64,000 nt of DNA, from positions 1,426,001 to 1,490,000 of the forward strand of contig NZ_AP023441.1 of the NCBI RefSeq assembly GCF_019976755.1, given 5' to 3'. This document shows, in pieces, positions 1-10,356 of this stretch (positions within the stretch are counted from its first letter, which is position 1; the number at the start of each line of letters is the position of its first letter). The notes under the pieces are model-generated. The model saw only the letters and a program-made list of their open reading frames with translations, had not been told where the DNA came from and did not search any database. This DNA is from Nostoc sp. MS1 (GTDB lineage: Bacteria; Cyanobacteriota; Cyanobacteriia; Cyanobacteriales; Nostocaceae). The position numbers were made by a program, and so were the translations under genes.

Positions 1-952
1 CATCATGGAATGGGGCTGCAATTAGCAGTTGAAACAGGTTATAGCGGACAGCAAAAGCGGCTGTAGGATCTCCTTCGATGTATATGTCGCTTTTTTGCCA
101 TACCTCATCCCAAGCTTGCTTATTAGCTGTGAGTAAGGTTGTGTAGTCGCTTAGTTGGGCGAGTTTTTCCTTAGCGGCTGTAACTGGTTGGTTTATCTCC
201 CGTGATGTATATACCGTCACCAACTTTTCAACTGTAATGGTTTGTTGCGATTTAGCTAAAAAACCCGCGCTAATAGTGGGATATCCAGGAACGATACTTA
301 CTTGTAAAGCTGCTTCCGCACCAGATATGGTCATCTTAGCCGCCATCCCAATTTCAATTTGGGTTCCACGGGTACGACTTTGTAACCAAATACCTTGAGC
401 AGTTTTACCTTGATCTAAACCTTCCCAATGATTAAAACCTTGATTTTCTGCATAACCGTTAATACTCGCTTGAATTTCGATTGTGCAATCACTATCATGT
501 GGTGTTAACTGGCAACGCTGCCCTAAAATATGTGGGTCTGCTAAACTAGCGAAGCGTTCAAAATAGATATCGATAACGCTACCACTGGGACTACGCCAAC
601 GTAGGGAACGACTTAGCAAACCTTGACTAACATCAAGCTGACGTTTGTATTGTAATACTTCACCCTGATCCATACGGAAGCGATCGCCATTCACCACAAT
701 GATCAACGGCAACCAATCAGGACAATTAGCCAGTTCCGTATAAACTACAGGTACATCATCATACACCCCATGAATAAAAGTAGCTGGTAAACCAAGGGCG
801 TGACCTTCCTCTAAGCTACCCCTCGTACCTAAATAACCATTACCAATAGTAAAGACAGTACTTCTAGAGTGCAACTGCTCAAGATTAAACTTGCTTTCAG
901 TTAATATCCAATCTTGATAAATAAAATCACGAGAAGGACATTTTGTATTCAT
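1..952 (-). CDS. GH65 glycosyl hydrolase/phosphorylase, N-terminal part (runs off window)
   Basis: About 317 N-terminal residues are present; the rest lies beyond base 1. The protein begins MNTKCPSRDF and contains FTIGNGYLGTRGSLEEG, the signature of the N-terminal beta-sandwich domain of GH65 enzymes (maltose, trehalose or kojibiose phosphorylases). The catalytic (alpha/alpha)6 barrel is out of view, so the substrate cannot be decided. The ATG at 952 follows the sucrose synthase stop by 27 bp on the same strand, with only a short TTGACAG-type repeat between, so co-transcription is likely. The context suggests disaccharide breakdown linked to sucrose metabolism; this is inference. Confidence 0.85.
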   Translation of the reverse strand, partial: MNTKCPSRDFIYQDWILTESKFNLEQLHSRSTVFTIGNGYLGTRGSLEEGHALGLPATFIHGVYDDVPVVYTELANCPDWLPLIIVVNGDRFRMDQGEVLQYKRQLDVSQGLLSRSLRWRSPSGSVIDIYFERFASLADPHILGQRCQLTPHDSDCTIEIQASINGYAENQGFNHWEGLDQGKTAQGIWLQSRTRGTQIEIGMAAKMTISGAEAALQVSIVPGYPTISAGFLAKSQQTITVEKLVTVYTSREINQPVTAAKEKLAQLSDYTTLLTANKQAWDEVWQKSDIYIEGDPTAAFAVRYNLFQLLIAAPFHD

Positions 953-979
953 GATAGTTGACAGTTGACAGTTGACAAA

Positions 980-3394
980 TTACCAATTCCCCATATGCTT
1001 TGCTAAAATTTGCTCTGCTCTGGGTTTATAAATTAGGTGAAATAGACTTTCCATGTACCTAACTCTGGCTTCGGTTTTTTCTGGAGAGACAAAATTCCAG
1101 AAGCTATATATTTTGGTTAGTGCTAGTAATTGACTCGTATGTAATTGCCAATTATATTTTTGATGAATGCGTTGACTCATCCATTGAGATACTTCTTGCC
1201 AATGTTCGGGGTGAGTATCACAATCTTGAAAGAATGCCAGAATTTTCTTAGCTGTACCTTCTAAGTCTGTAGGATTAATTTTAAATCCATTATCTCTATC
1301 CTCAAGAATTTCCAAAGCACCACCAAATTTAGTAGCAAAGGTGGGTAAACCGGAAATCATCGCTTCTAAAATACTGCGTCCAAAGGCTTCAAAAAGAGCA
1401 AAGTGGACATAAATCCCACGATAATCAGCTACTAAGCGATAAGCCTCGCCTACTTCTTGGTTAAGCAGTCTTAACCCTAGCCAGCGAATATGCCCATGCA
1501 GATGATAATGATTAATAATGTCGTAAAGCTTTTGAATTTCTTGGGCTTCTTCTGGGTTACTTGTCTTATCCAAATGTAACTTACTAGTAAGAAGAATTAA
1601 ATTGCAGCGTTCCTGTAATTCCTGACTCTTCCCAAAGCATTCAACCAAGCCAGTGAGATTTTTAATTAAGGTAATAGGTGCAACAGCAAAAATCGGCGGT
1701 TTACGTGGCTGGTCTAAATGACCAAATATTTGTGAGTCTTGACGGTGAAATAGTAAATCTTGGACTTTGTTAGTTAAATTAGAGTCTCTGTTTGCTTGAC
1801 TATAGGGAAAGAAAACTTGCTCATTTACCCCTGGCGGAACCATGTTAAATTTAGGATTAAATAAGTCAATCCCATCAACTACATGATAAAGATGGGGCAT
1901 GGTGAAAAACTTATAAGACTCATACTGTCCTACGCTGTCGGGTGTACCGAAAATTTCTTGGTAGGTTGATGTGATAATAAAATCAGCCGCATTCATCGTA
2001 ATTATATCGGCGGTAAATTGTACAGAAAAATGATATTTGTCTTCAAATTTTTCCCAATATAAATTACTAAATAAATGTTTCGGTTTTTCTAACGAATGGG
2101 CAATATTGCAGTGGGTAACTTTGAGACGACGGGCGAGAAGAAAAGCAACTAAATTCCCATCACTGTAGTTACCGATGATTAAATTAGGTTTGCCTTGGAA
2201 CTGTGCTAGTAGTTGTTTTTCCGCATCTAAAGCAAAGGTTTCTAAGTAAGGCCAAATCTCAAACTTTGATATCCAATTATCAGTAATTTCTGGATTAAAC
2301 TCTCCAAACGGAACTCGCAAAATCCAAGCATTATCTGTATCATTTAATTTTTCTAACCGCAGGTTACAATACGTACCTTCGCAGTTAGGAATGAGACGGG
2401 TAAGAATAATAATGTGGGGTTGAATACCTAAGACTTCCAGCCCCGCAAGTTTGATTTCTTGCTGTAGTTTATTTTCTAAACTCCGTGCTTGTTCTATAAC
2501 GTAGATGACTTGACCCAAGGTTTCATCCCGGCCAATGACATCTTCCTGTGCTACCCAACCGTGGATGGACACCAGAACGACACGAAAGACGGCCGGGACA
2601 CGGGCAACAAAAGCTTCTAAAATAGCAGGCTGGGGACTATCTATCAGCCTATCTAACAAATTGAGGGTTTCTAGAATGCGCCCGGCTGTATTACCCCATC
2701 CTGGTTCAAAGCCGAGTTTTTGTAAATCAATGTAAAATTTATCGTAAGGTTCTTCAGGGTGTAGCCCAGAAAGGAATTTAATTGCTTGATGAACTTGTTT
2801 GGCTAAATGGATACCTGAAAGAATAACATTCCCAATCATCAAGTTAATGCCATCATACTGTAACCCGTGTAATGCTAAATACAGCATATCGACCCAATAC
2901 TGGGGGTTAGCCTGCATCTGGTTACATAAATAACGGTTGAGAAAAGCTAAACCCTGACCAACGTTTCTAGAGTCGCTGATACTAGGGGAAGCTTCGTAAA
3001 ATGAACTGAGGTCAATTTCTAAAATATTAGGTTCGTAGGCATCGATTAGGCGATCGCTCTCATCTAGAAAAGCCTCTGGTGACATAAAATCAAACTGGGC
3101 AAAGTCTGCTGTTAGTCGCCAAACTTCTTGGTGGGCAATTTTCGGACGCACCACAAACCATGTGCTATCCTCTGCCAAAATCATTTCGTGGGTATATTGA
3201 ATCAGTTTGCCAACAGAGGAAGAATAATAAAAATATGTAGGCTTTTGGGCTTGGTGACAGTATTGAGAAAAAGTTTGCAGAATTTCATTTCTCAGGAAGT
3301 AACGCTTACCTGAACTATTCAATGCAAATATTAACTGTTGTAAAGCCGCTTTTTCTTCACTGTTAGCCAAAATAGGGTGAAATAGTTCGTGCAT
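980..3394 (-). CDS. susB: Sucrose synthase
   Basis: A protein of about 804 residues, the usual length of plant and cyanobacterial sucrose synthases. It reversibly converts sucrose plus a nucleoside diphosphate to NDP-glucose and fructose in the cytoplasm; in filamentous cyanobacteria the cleavage direction feeds glycogen and heterocyst metabolism. The C-terminal GT-B half carries the donor-site motif FALFEAFGRSILEAMISGLP, with the E-x7-E pattern of GT4 enzymes. I prefer the ATG at 3394 over the upstream GTG at 3400 because AGGGAAG lies at ribosome-binding distance. The N-terminus (MHELFHPILANSEEK) resembles SusB more than SusA from memory, so the suffix is less certain than the enzyme. Confidence 0.9.
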   Translation of the reverse strand: MHELFHPILANSEEKAALQQLIFALNSSGKRYFLRNEILQTFSQYCHQAQKPTYFYYSSSVGKLIQYTHEMILAEDSTWFVVRPKIAHQEVWRLTADFAQFDFMSPEAFLDESDRLIDAYEPNILEIDLSSFYEASPSISDSRNVGQGLAFLNRYLCNQMQANPQYWVDMLYLALHGLQYDGINLMIGNVILSGIHLAKQVHQAIKFLSGLHPEEPYDKFYIDLQKLGFEPGWGNTAGRILETLNLLDRLIDSPQPAILEAFVARVPAVFRVVLVSIHGWVAQEDVIGRDETLGQVIYVIEQARSLENKLQQEIKLAGLEVLGIQPHIIILTRLIPNCEGTYCNLRLEKLNDTDNAWILRVPFGEFNPEITDNWISKFEIWPYLETFALDAEKQLLAQFQGKPNLIIGNYSDGNLVAFLLARRLKVTHCNIAHSLEKPKHLFSNLYWEKFEDKYHFSVQFTADIITMNAADFIITSTYQEIFGTPDSVGQYESYKFFTMPHLYHVVDGIDLFNPKFNMVPPGVNEQVFFPYSQANRDSNLTNKVQDLLFHRQDSQIFGHLDQPRKPPIFAVAPITLIKNLTGLVECFGKSQELQERCNLILLTSKLHLDKTSNPEEAQEIQKLYDIINHYHLHGHIRWLGLRLLNQEVGEAYRLVADYRGIYVHFALFEAFGRSILEAMISGLPTFATKFGGALEILEDRDNGFKINPTDLEGTAKKILAFFQDCDTHPEHWQEVSQWMSQRIHQKYNWQLHTSQLLALTKIYSFWNFVSPEKTEARVRYMESLFHLIYKPRAEQILAKHMGNW

Positions 3395-3551
3395 GACCAC
3401 TTCCCTAACTCTAGCTGGGTCATGACCTCATTTACTCTCCTCAACAACTGTGATTCTCAATCTCAATCATCAATGTAGAGGTACATTACCCGTGTTCACA
3501 TTTGTATACTAGATATCTGTTAATGCTTCTGCCTTCTAGCTACAGGATGAG

Positions 3552-3752
3552 AGTCAGTTGACAGTTGACAGTTGACACTTATCGATTATCAGGTGATGTT
3601 GACTGCTGACTATTGACTGCTGACTATTGACTGCTGACTATTGACTGCTGACTATTGACTGTTGACTATTGACTGTTGACTATTGACTATTGACTGTTGA
3701 CTATTGACTGTTGACTATTGACTATTGACTGTTGACTATTGACTATTAACTG
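3552..3752. repeat. Heptanucleotide tandem repeat block (TTGACTG/CTGACTA/TTGACTA)
   Basis: First a short run of CAGTTGA units (3552-3578), then from about 3599 an almost unbroken series of 7-bp units: CTGACTA alternating with TTGACTG or TTGACTA, about 22 units in all. This is the STRR type of repeat known from heterocystous cyanobacteria. It occupies the 650-bp space between susB and the plus-strand gene at 4046; the rest of that space shows nothing I recognise. Confidence 0.9.
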
Positions 3753-4045
3753 TCCTCACGTATTTTAAATATTTAGATAACATTAGTCTCAATTAAGGCA
3801 TAATCCAGCAGTTTTTGTTATGCTGGACTAGACAATTTAGAAATTTTGAGTGTTGATTATATCGCAACACTGCTTAATTTGGCAAGCTAAAATTTCGATA
3901 CAGTTAGTCTTGTTATCTACCCAAAGATTAATTACGCGATCGCTCTCAAAAGTTGATATTTTTTAAATGTAGAGGGTCAACGAGCTGTGCAACCAATTGT
4001 TTGGCTATGTTGGATTACAATTTCGCTTAATTCCAATGTTTATTT

Positions 4046-4498
4046 ATGAGTCATCATCTACCTGACATCAAAATCCCCGCTCCGTGTATTATTAACGCGG
4101 GCATCATTGTGAACAAACTCGACATGAAGCGTTTACTGGCTGACTTGGGTCGAGTTCGCTATATCTACACCCACGAAGGCAAGTTACAGAGCGAGGGTGA
4201 AGGAGATGTAATAGAAGTATTTGCTAACCCAAAAAGGTCTACCTTAGTAGCCAACAGTTCGCTTTACCTCAATGTTGCCAGCTTTGACTATCTGGAATTG
4301 AAACAGTCACCCCAAAAAGAAACCTTCTTTGATTTAATTCAAGAAGGTACTTGTTTACGGTTGATGCCTTTATCTACACCCATTCAAGAACGTCGAGAGC
4401 GAACTTGGAATGTAAGCGCGATCGAGGCTATGATGGAGGAAGTGCTTGCAGCCAGATGGGACGCAGAAATTGATGATGACTGTGGCGATGCGTTCTAA
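4046..4498 (+). CDS. Conserved cyanobacterial hypothetical protein, 150 aa
   Basis: I do not recognise a named domain. The protein is soluble, with no signal peptide or membrane segment. Its middle reads like a beta-rich fold (GRVRYIYTHEGKLQSEGEGD followed by short hydrophobic strands), and the C-terminus is acidic (DAEIDDDCGDAF). HIP1-like GCGATCG sites and ordinary codon use point to a resident gene. The ATG at 4046 is the first in-frame start. It stands alone, with repeats upstream and a convergent secreted-protein gene downstream. Confidence 0.7.
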   Translation: MSHHLPDIKIPAPCIINAGIIVNKLDMKRLLADLGRVRYIYTHEGKLQSEGEGDVIEVFANPKRSTLVANSSLYLNVASFDYLELKQSPQKETFFDLIQEGTCLRLMPLSTPIQERRERTWNVSAIEAMMEEVLAARWDAEIDDDCGDAF

Positions 4499-4687
4499 TA
4501 ACGAGCCACCCATAGCATTTTAAATTTTGCGGAAAGTTGCGTGGGCGGTTAGCCTCCGGCAAAGCTAAGGTCTAATGCCGACTTGTTCGCGCAGCGTCTC
4601 GCAGAGAGCAAAAGTTTCTAGACGGATTGAATTGCCTTTGAGATGTTAGGTTTTATCAATCCATCTTCATGATTTAGAAGCTTTACA

Positions 4688-5110
4688 CTATCTTAGTCTG
4701 AGTGTGTAATCGTAGCTATTTGGGGATAAAATTTGGTAAAATGTTTTGGGAATCATTTCTGTAGAACATGTTCCATCAGCATTCTCGATTCGGAAAGGTG
4801 CTTGCTTAAGGCAGAATGTAGCTGTTTTCCTCCCTTCTAATTGCCAAGGCCGCCATTCATCGTCAGAAGCATAGACGTAAGCGGAAACATTTCTCATATC
4901 ACCTTCAAGAATTTTTTCACACTCACCTGGATTAACGTGAGTCCAACCGCTTGCTACCCAATTACCTCCAGAATACCAAGCTTTAGCAACATAAGCTTTA
5001 TCAGTTGAACGGCTACAAACAATTAAATCGGCTTTAGCTTGTGGTGCTACGCTCACAACCATTGGCAAAGATAGTAATCCAGAAATTAACAGGGAATTGA
5101 ATACTTTCAT
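4688..5110 (-). CDS. Secreted DUF1036-type protein
   Basis: About 140 residues with an N-terminal signal peptide (MKVFNSLLISGLLSLPMVVS, then AKA before the mature part). The mature region (LIVCSRSTDKAYVAKAW, GWTHVNPGECEKIL, VSAYVYASDD) matches the DUF1036 pattern of small beta-rich exported proteins whose function is unknown. An ATG 48 bp further upstream is in frame, but the signal peptide begins properly at the internal ATG (5110), so I chose that. No operon partner. Confidence 0.75.
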   Translation of the reverse strand: MKVFNSLLISGLLSLPMVVSVAPQAKADLIVCSRSTDKAYVAKAWYSGGNWVASGWTHVNPGECEKILEGDMRNVSAYVYASDDEWRPWQLEGRKTATFCLKQAPFRIENADGTCSTEMIPKTFYQILSPNSYDYTLRLR

Positions 5111-5659
5111 TGTTTCTGTTGAAATACTTTTCGGGTTTTTATAAGCAAACAAGAGCAATTAATTACACAAAGTTTTAGATAAATATTAAGCAGCAAAAAT
5201 CATACCCAAGGGATGCTACACTAACGTCCACAAGAGGAATGTAAATTTTATCAAAACAGAGGTTGCAGGCAACATCTGTAATCAGCAGTTATTTATTGTC
5301 TTTTGATGACAATTGAAAGCTGACATTGATAGTTAATTAATTGTTATTTGTTTACTTAACTCATAATTAGATTCACAGTAGTATTTATCGATTACGGAAA
5401 CCTATTTAATTTTGATCACAGCAGGCGCTAACTTACCTTCAGCCATAGCTTGCACTCGTATAAAACAATTCAGTAGATATTTTATACCGATTTCAAACAT
5501 CTTTACAACACATTCATTATCTGTATAGACATACATGTGTACGCCCATACCCAAATACCTCTAACATCCTTTTTCAAATAGGTATTATCCTTCCTTTCTT
5601 ATTCCCGGTTCCCTACCGCCTATATAATTAATCTTGCTTTATCACCTATTACTTTTACC
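5111..5659. other. Intergenic region before tgt
   Basis: About 550 bp of AT-rich sequence between two divergent genes. It must hold both promoters, but I could not identify convincing -35/-10 pairs, hairpins or repeats. Confidence 0.5.
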
Positions 5660-6802
5660 TTGAGTTCTATATTTTCTTTTCAATCTCTAGCTCGTTGTAG
5701 TCAAACAAAAGCTAGAGTCGGCGTATTTACTACCCCCCACGGAATTGTAGAAACTCCCCGCTTTATGCCGGTGGGGACGCTGGCGAATGTGAAAACTGTT
5801 ACCCCAGCCCAGCTTAAGGAAACTGGGGCGCAGATGATTTTATCTAATACATATCACCTTCACCTGCAACCAGGGGAAGCCATTGTGGCTGGTGGTGGTG
5901 GACTGCATAAATTTATGGGCTGGAATGGGCCGATACTTACTGACTCAGGTGGGTTTCAGGTTTTCAGCTTGAGCGAGATGCGTAAAATTAGCGAGGAAGG
6001 TGTCACTTTCCGTTCCCCGCATGATGGACAAATTATTAAGTTAACGCCAGAACGCTCAATAGAGATTCAAAATACTTTAGGGGCTGATGTCATTATGGCG
6101 TTTGATGAGTGTCCCCCTTATCCAGCTACCCGCCAAGAAGTGGAAGCGGCGACAGATAGAACTTACCGTTGGTTAGAACGCTGTATTACCGCCCATCAAC
6201 GCCAGGATCAGGCTTTGTTTGGCATTGTCCAAGGGGGGGTATATCTAGATTTACGGGCGAAAGCTGCCAATACCTTAAAGGAGTTTGATTTACCTGGTTA
6301 TGCTATTGGTGGCGTGAGTGTGGGAGAACCACCGCAACTGATGGCGCAAATTGTCCAAGCCACCGCCCCATTATTACCCCCACACAAACCCCGTTACTTG
6401 ATGGGTGTGGGAACTTACCGAGAGATGGTAATTGCGATCGCCTCTGGTATAGACTTATTTGATTGCGTCATTCCCACCCGTTGGGCTAGACACGGCACAG
6501 CAATGGTCAAGGGTGAACGTTGGAACTTAAAAAATGCTAAGTTCCGTGAAGATTTTACGCCAATGGATGAAACTTGTCCTTGTTATGCTTGCCAAAATTT
6601 CACTCGTGCTTACATATCTCATTTAGTGCGATCGCAAGAAATTCTAGCCTACACATTATTGAGCATTCATAATATTACTGAACTCATCCGTTTTACCCAG
6701 AAAATTCGTGAAGCAATATTAAGCGATCGCTTTCTAGAAGAATTTGGTCACTGGTTAAATTCACCAGAACATGGGGAGTTGGGAGTAAGCAGTGGGGAGT
6801 AG
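5660..6802 (+). CDS. tgt: tRNA-guanine transglycosylase (queuosine)
   Basis: Exchanges guanine-34 of GUN-anticodon tRNAs for a queuosine precursor. The 380-aa length is normal. Visible hallmarks are ILTDSGGFQVFSL with the catalytic Asp, ADVIMAFDECPPYP, GYAIGGVSVGEP, the second aspartate region in LFDCVIPTRWARHG, and the zinc site CPCYACQNF with a later His in SIHN. The frame opens with TTG at 5660; no ATG or GTG start lies nearby, and the family's conserved sequence begins within a few residues, so TTG is probably real. The tail (SPEHGELGVSSGE) is encoded partly by GGGGAGT-type repeat sequence that runs into the stop. Confidence 0.95.
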   Translation: MSSIFSFQSLARCSQTKARVGVFTTPHGIVETPRFMPVGTLANVKTVTPAQLKETGAQMILSNTYHLHLQPGEAIVAGGGGLHKFMGWNGPILTDSGGFQVFSLSEMRKISEEGVTFRSPHDGQIIKLTPERSIEIQNTLGADVIMAFDECPPYPATRQEVEAATDRTYRWLERCITAHQRQDQALFGIVQGGVYLDLRAKAANTLKEFDLPGYAIGGVSVGEPPQLMAQIVQATAPLLPPHKPRYLMGVGTYREMVIAIASGIDLFDCVIPTRWARHGTAMVKGERWNLKNAKFREDFTPMDETCPCYACQNFTRAYISHLVRSQEILAYTLLSIHNITELIRFTQKIREAILSDRFLEEFGHWLNSPEHGELGVSSGE

Positions 6803-6845
6803 AGAGAGACTCACAAAGTGAAACACAGGCTCGAATGTCAACTGA

Positions 6846-7310
6846 CTAATGACTATTAACCCCATTTTCTACTACAGGACTTTCTATAAGTTTGAGGATT
6901 TCTTCAGTAAGGAGATTGGGGTCTAATGGTTTATTAACGTAACCTTGAAAACCGGATTTTAAAGCCATGTTGTAATCTTCTTCTGAGCCTAGTGCAGTGA
7001 GAGCGATCGCCGGAATATGCTGATTTTCTGTAACTATATTATTTCTAATCTGATTTACTAATGTAAATCCATCCATATCCGGCATAGCAATGTCAAAAAT
7101 TAATATATCAAACTTCAATGCCTTGACTATCTCCAGTGCTTCGGATGCTGATGTTGCTGTGGTTACTTGAATACCATAACTTTCTAAAACGCAAGTAGTT
7201 AAAAATAGACTATCGGCATTATCATCTACTACTAATATATGTAACCCTTCTAAAGAATTATATGAATATGTAGCGTTTTGTGGATGCAGTTGTTCCGAGT
7301 TATTTGACAC
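6846..7310 (-). CDS. Single-domain response regulator (CheY-like)
   Basis: A 154-aa receiver domain with no output domain. Acidic pocket D29-D30 (LVVDDN), phosphoacceptor D73 (IFDIAMPDMDG), switch T105 (ALTAL) and K127 (NKPLD) are all present, so it should be phosphorylatable. A roughly 22-residue polar extension precedes the receiver. No histidine kinase is adjacent; the partner is unknown. It converges with tgt, 43 bp away. Confidence 0.9.
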   Translation of the reverse strand: MSNNSEQLHPQNATYSYNSLEGLHILVVDDNADSLFLTTCVLESYGIQVTTATSASEALEIVKALKFDILIFDIAMPDMDGFTLVNQIRNNIVTENQHIPAIALTALGSEEDYNMALKSGFQGYVNKPLDPNLLTEEILKLIESPVVENGVNSH

Positions 7311-8037
7311 GCTATAGTGGTCTCCTTAGTTGCCCAAATCAATTACGGAGGAAGTCATACTAAACAGTTAGTGGCCGCTAGCTGTTTAGTAAACATCTGT
7401 AAATTAAACTATCACAACTTGAAGCTTATATCATGTCTGTTTCAACACTTATAATCTTGCAACTATAGATAATTGGTAGGTTGTATAGCAGTAGCCGCAA
7501 TTGTTAGGACATTTCTCTGTTCCCTGTTCCCCGTTCCCTATTCCCTTGAGAGCAAAATATGATGTCCTAACCAATATCTCCGTTGCTATAATAGTAAAAT
7601 ATGATTATCTATTACCAACCAAATTAGATAGTAAGCTATTAACAAACTTCTTTAAATTCTGTATAGATAAAAATACTTTAAGTAAAAAGACCGGATTTAT
7701 AACCGGAGTATATAAATAAATATGATATGAACCTCTTTTAACCGCTCAGTTAACAAAATTTTGATGCTGGGTGTAATATAACCTGTATGAATAGAACTTC
7801 CTTTCTGCCTTTTTATATATAACTTTATCTATCAAAAGTCATAAATACCCTAGTACTAGTTAAATTAGCAAGCAGAAGGGTAAGCGAGAGGGAGAAGGGT
7901 AATATTTAGATGGAATATAGATTTTTCCTTTTTAAAGCCCTTACCTACGAGAAGCTACGCTTTAGCACTAGCATCTCATAGAGAAGTTGTAGGCTATTAC
8001 GAATTGATACAACCCCTATTTTTTAAATAGCAAAAAA
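7311..8037. other. Long intergenic region with dispersed repeat fragments
   Basis: About 730 bp. It contains a TTCCC(C/T)(A/G)-type tandem run (about 7511-7545) and, around 7935-8000, a palindromic dispersed repeat (TACGAGAAGCTACGC / CTCATAGAGAAG) of the kind scattered through Nostoc genomes. An open frame at 7501-7719 is built partly on the repeat and looks non-coding. No terminator or RNA gene was recognised. Confidence 0.5.
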
Positions 8038-9477
8038 CTAAATACTAGGAACTTTTTGCTGTTGATAAAGTTGTTTAAATTGCTGTTGCTGTTTTTTATG
8101 ATCAACAATTGGGTCAGGATAATTAACAGCACGACGCTCTAAAGGTGTAATTTTTCCAGTTACTAAATATTCCGTATCTATTGACCTTAATTCAGGTAGC
8201 CAGCGCCGGATATACTCGGCATCAGGATCAAATTTTTGAGATTGGCTGGCAGGGTTAAAAATCCGCACAGGTTTAGGGTCCATACCGCTAGAAGCACTCC
8301 ATTGCCAACCGCCATTGTTGGCAGATAAATCACCATCAATCAGCTTTTGCATAAAATATTTTTCGCCCAGTTGGGGATTAATTAATAAGTCTTTAGTTAA
8401 GAAACTGGCAACAATCATTCGACAACGGTTGTGCATCCAACCGCTTTCATTCATTTGGCGCATGGCTGCATCAACTATGGGATAACCTGTTTTGCCCTCA
8501 CACCAAGCCTGAAAATGTTCTTCATTAGTTTCCCAAGGGAAACTTTTAAAAGCTTCACGGTAAGCCCCATCAGCTAATTCAGGAAAGTTATACATTGCGT
8601 GTTGATAAAATTCCCGCCATGCTATTTCTTGTTGCCATGTGCGAATATTAGCGCTAGTTTCTTCGCTGCGGCTATTTTCTAACGCTTCTAATGTGGCTTG
8701 CCAAACTGTGCGAATGCCAATTACACCAAATTTTAATGCTGCACTCAGTTGTGATGTACCGTCAACAGCCGGGAAATTACGCTGTTCTTGATATTCGGTG
8801 ATGGCTTTGGCGGTAAATTCTGCTAACTTGGCTTGGGCGGCTGCTTCTCCTGGGGCAATTACTAAGTCTGCATCCCAAAAAAGTCCTAAATCTTTGGCGC
8901 TAGGTAAGGGTTTAACTCCAGCTTTTTGGGCAATTTCTTGTTCTGTATCTGTCAGTCCCTCAACGTTTTGTAGGGTTTCTAATGGTTTAGCTTTGGGTTT
9001 GCTACTCCAATTTTTCCAAAAGGGGCTATAGACAGTGTAGGGGGTGTTGCTACCTGAACGAATTTCGTCTGGCGAGTGGAGTATTTGATCCCAGTTATGG
9101 GTTAAGAATTGGATGCCTTTAGTTTTGAGACTATCAATAATAGTGCGATCGCGTATCTGCGAATATGGTTCTACATCCCAATTCCAAAAAACAGCTTTAG
9201 CATTTAGTGCCTGGGCTAAATTAGGGATAGCTTGCACTGGGTCATCGTGTAGTATTAATAATTGGCTCCCCGCTTCTCGATATCGCTCTTGCAATGCCTG
9301 CAAACTTCCAATCATATAAGTCACTCTAGCCGGAGCAACATTATCTCTTTCTAAAATATTCGGGTCTAAACAAAATACACCCACTACCTTAGAGCTTTGC
9401 CCTCTAGCCGCAGCCAGTCCGATATTATCAGCAATACGTAAATCGCGGCGATGCCAAAATAAAACTAAGTCAGACAT
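8038..9477 (-). CDS. phr: Deoxyribodipyrimidine photolyase (class I CPD photolyase)
   Basis: Repairs UV-induced cyclobutane pyrimidine dimers with blue light, using FAD and an antenna chromophore. The 479-aa protein has the N-terminal Rossmann antenna domain (DLVLFWHRRDLRIADNIGL) and the C-terminal FAD domain with GYPIVDAAMRQMNESGWMHN, NNGGWQWSASSG and the RIFNP signature. Length and sequence fit the cyanobacterial 8-HDF-type enzyme. The ATG at 9477 is preferred over an upstream in-frame ATG at 9528, because family members begin at this MSDLVLFW-type sequence. Confidence 0.95.
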   Translation of the reverse strand: MSDLVLFWHRRDLRIADNIGLAAARGQSSKVVGVFCLDPNILERDNVAPARVTYMIGSLQALQERYREAGSQLLILHDDPVQAIPNLAQALNAKAVFWNWDVEPYSQIRDRTIIDSLKTKGIQFLTHNWDQILHSPDEIRSGSNTPYTVYSPFWKNWSSKPKAKPLETLQNVEGLTDTEQEIAQKAGVKPLPSAKDLGLFWDADLVIAPGEAAAQAKLAEFTAKAITEYQEQRNFPAVDGTSQLSAALKFGVIGIRTVWQATLEALENSRSEETSANIRTWQQEIAWREFYQHAMYNFPELADGAYREAFKSFPWETNEEHFQAWCEGKTGYPIVDAAMRQMNESGWMHNRCRMIVASFLTKDLLINPQLGEKYFMQKLIDGDLSANNGGWQWSASSGMDPKPVRIFNPASQSQKFDPDAEYIRRWLPELRSIDTEYLVTGKITPLERRAVNYPDPIVDHKKQQQQFKQLYQQQKVPSI

Positions 9478-9725
9478 TGGTAATTTTTTATAGTTCGCTT
9501 GTACTAGCTTAAACTCTAGTAGTAGCATTGAACATCATTCTGCTGGCAAATTTTTTAGAAGTGGAGAGTAGAGAGTGCTGAGTAGAAGAAAAAAATTCTC
9601 AATCGTCAACTGTCAACTGTCAATTTTCCAATAACCACAGTATGTCTATCGGAAAAAGTGGATTTTTGATTTAAGATGGGTTAAAGTTAAGTATACTCTT
9701 CTTAACAGTTATTTAGTTATTTGTC

Positions 9726-10283
9726 ATGGCGACCTTGTTACTGGAAGACGGCACAATCGAAAGCAATTTAGATGAGATAGTCCGTGAACTTGCCCCGCTT
9801 GGTATTCACTTAAAGCACTATGATCCAGGTACAGCGCTATTATTCCCTCATCTGTTAACACAAGATGTCTTAACAGACAGCGAGAAGCGCCACATCGTAG
9901 ATTTGCACAATAGTGTCTTTGAATTTATCCAGCAGGAAAACGGCTATCTTTGGTGTGATTTGCTGAATGTGCATCCAGGTTCGCCTAATATCCAAACTTT
10001 AATGGCTACCTACAGCCAGTATCATACTCACACTGCACCTGAACCATTGTACTTATTGGCAGGTGAGATGATTTTTGGCTTTGTCAAACCTGATGGTAGC
10101 CAAGTACAACTTTTAGTCCAGTCCCAAGATTATCTTCACATTCCAGCCGGAGTAGAACATTGGTGTAGCCTCACTGCATCTTTAACATTCAAAGCAGTAC
10201 GCTATTTCACCGCAGCAGATGGCTGGGTTCCCAACTATACAGGTACTCAGTTGAATGATAGTAACCGGGAACTGGAGCGATGA
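9726..10283 (+). CDS. Acireductone dioxygenase-like cupin
   Basis: A 185-aa cupin. YHTHTAPEPLYLLAGE gives the H-x-H-x3-E metal triad of acireductone dioxygenase and IPAGVEHW supplies the fourth ligand, so an Fe/Ni-dependent ARD fold is well supported. ARD acts in the methionine salvage pathway (MtnD). No other salvage gene is adjacent, so the biological substrate is inferred from the family alone. A 7-bp repeat block (ACTATGG type) follows the stop. Confidence 0.8.
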   Translation: MATLLLEDGTIESNLDEIVRELAPLGIHLKHYDPGTALLFPHLLTQDVLTDSEKRHIVDLHNSVFEFIQQENGYLWCDLLNVHPGSPNIQTLMATYSQYHTHTAPEPLYLLAGEMIFGFVKPDGSQVQLLVQSQDYLHIPAGVEHWCSLTASLTFKAVRYFTAADGWVPNYTGTQLNDSNRELER

Positions 10284-10319
10284 AGAAGATGGGGGAGTAG
10301 GGGGAGATGAGGGAGGATA

Positions 10320-10355
<36 letters not shown>

Positions 10356-10356
<1 letters not shown>

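Noticed and set aside
7501..7719. 72-aa open frame
   Set aside because: Its first part is a translated TTCCC repeat, the rest is AT-rich with no family resemblance, and there is no ribosome-binding site.
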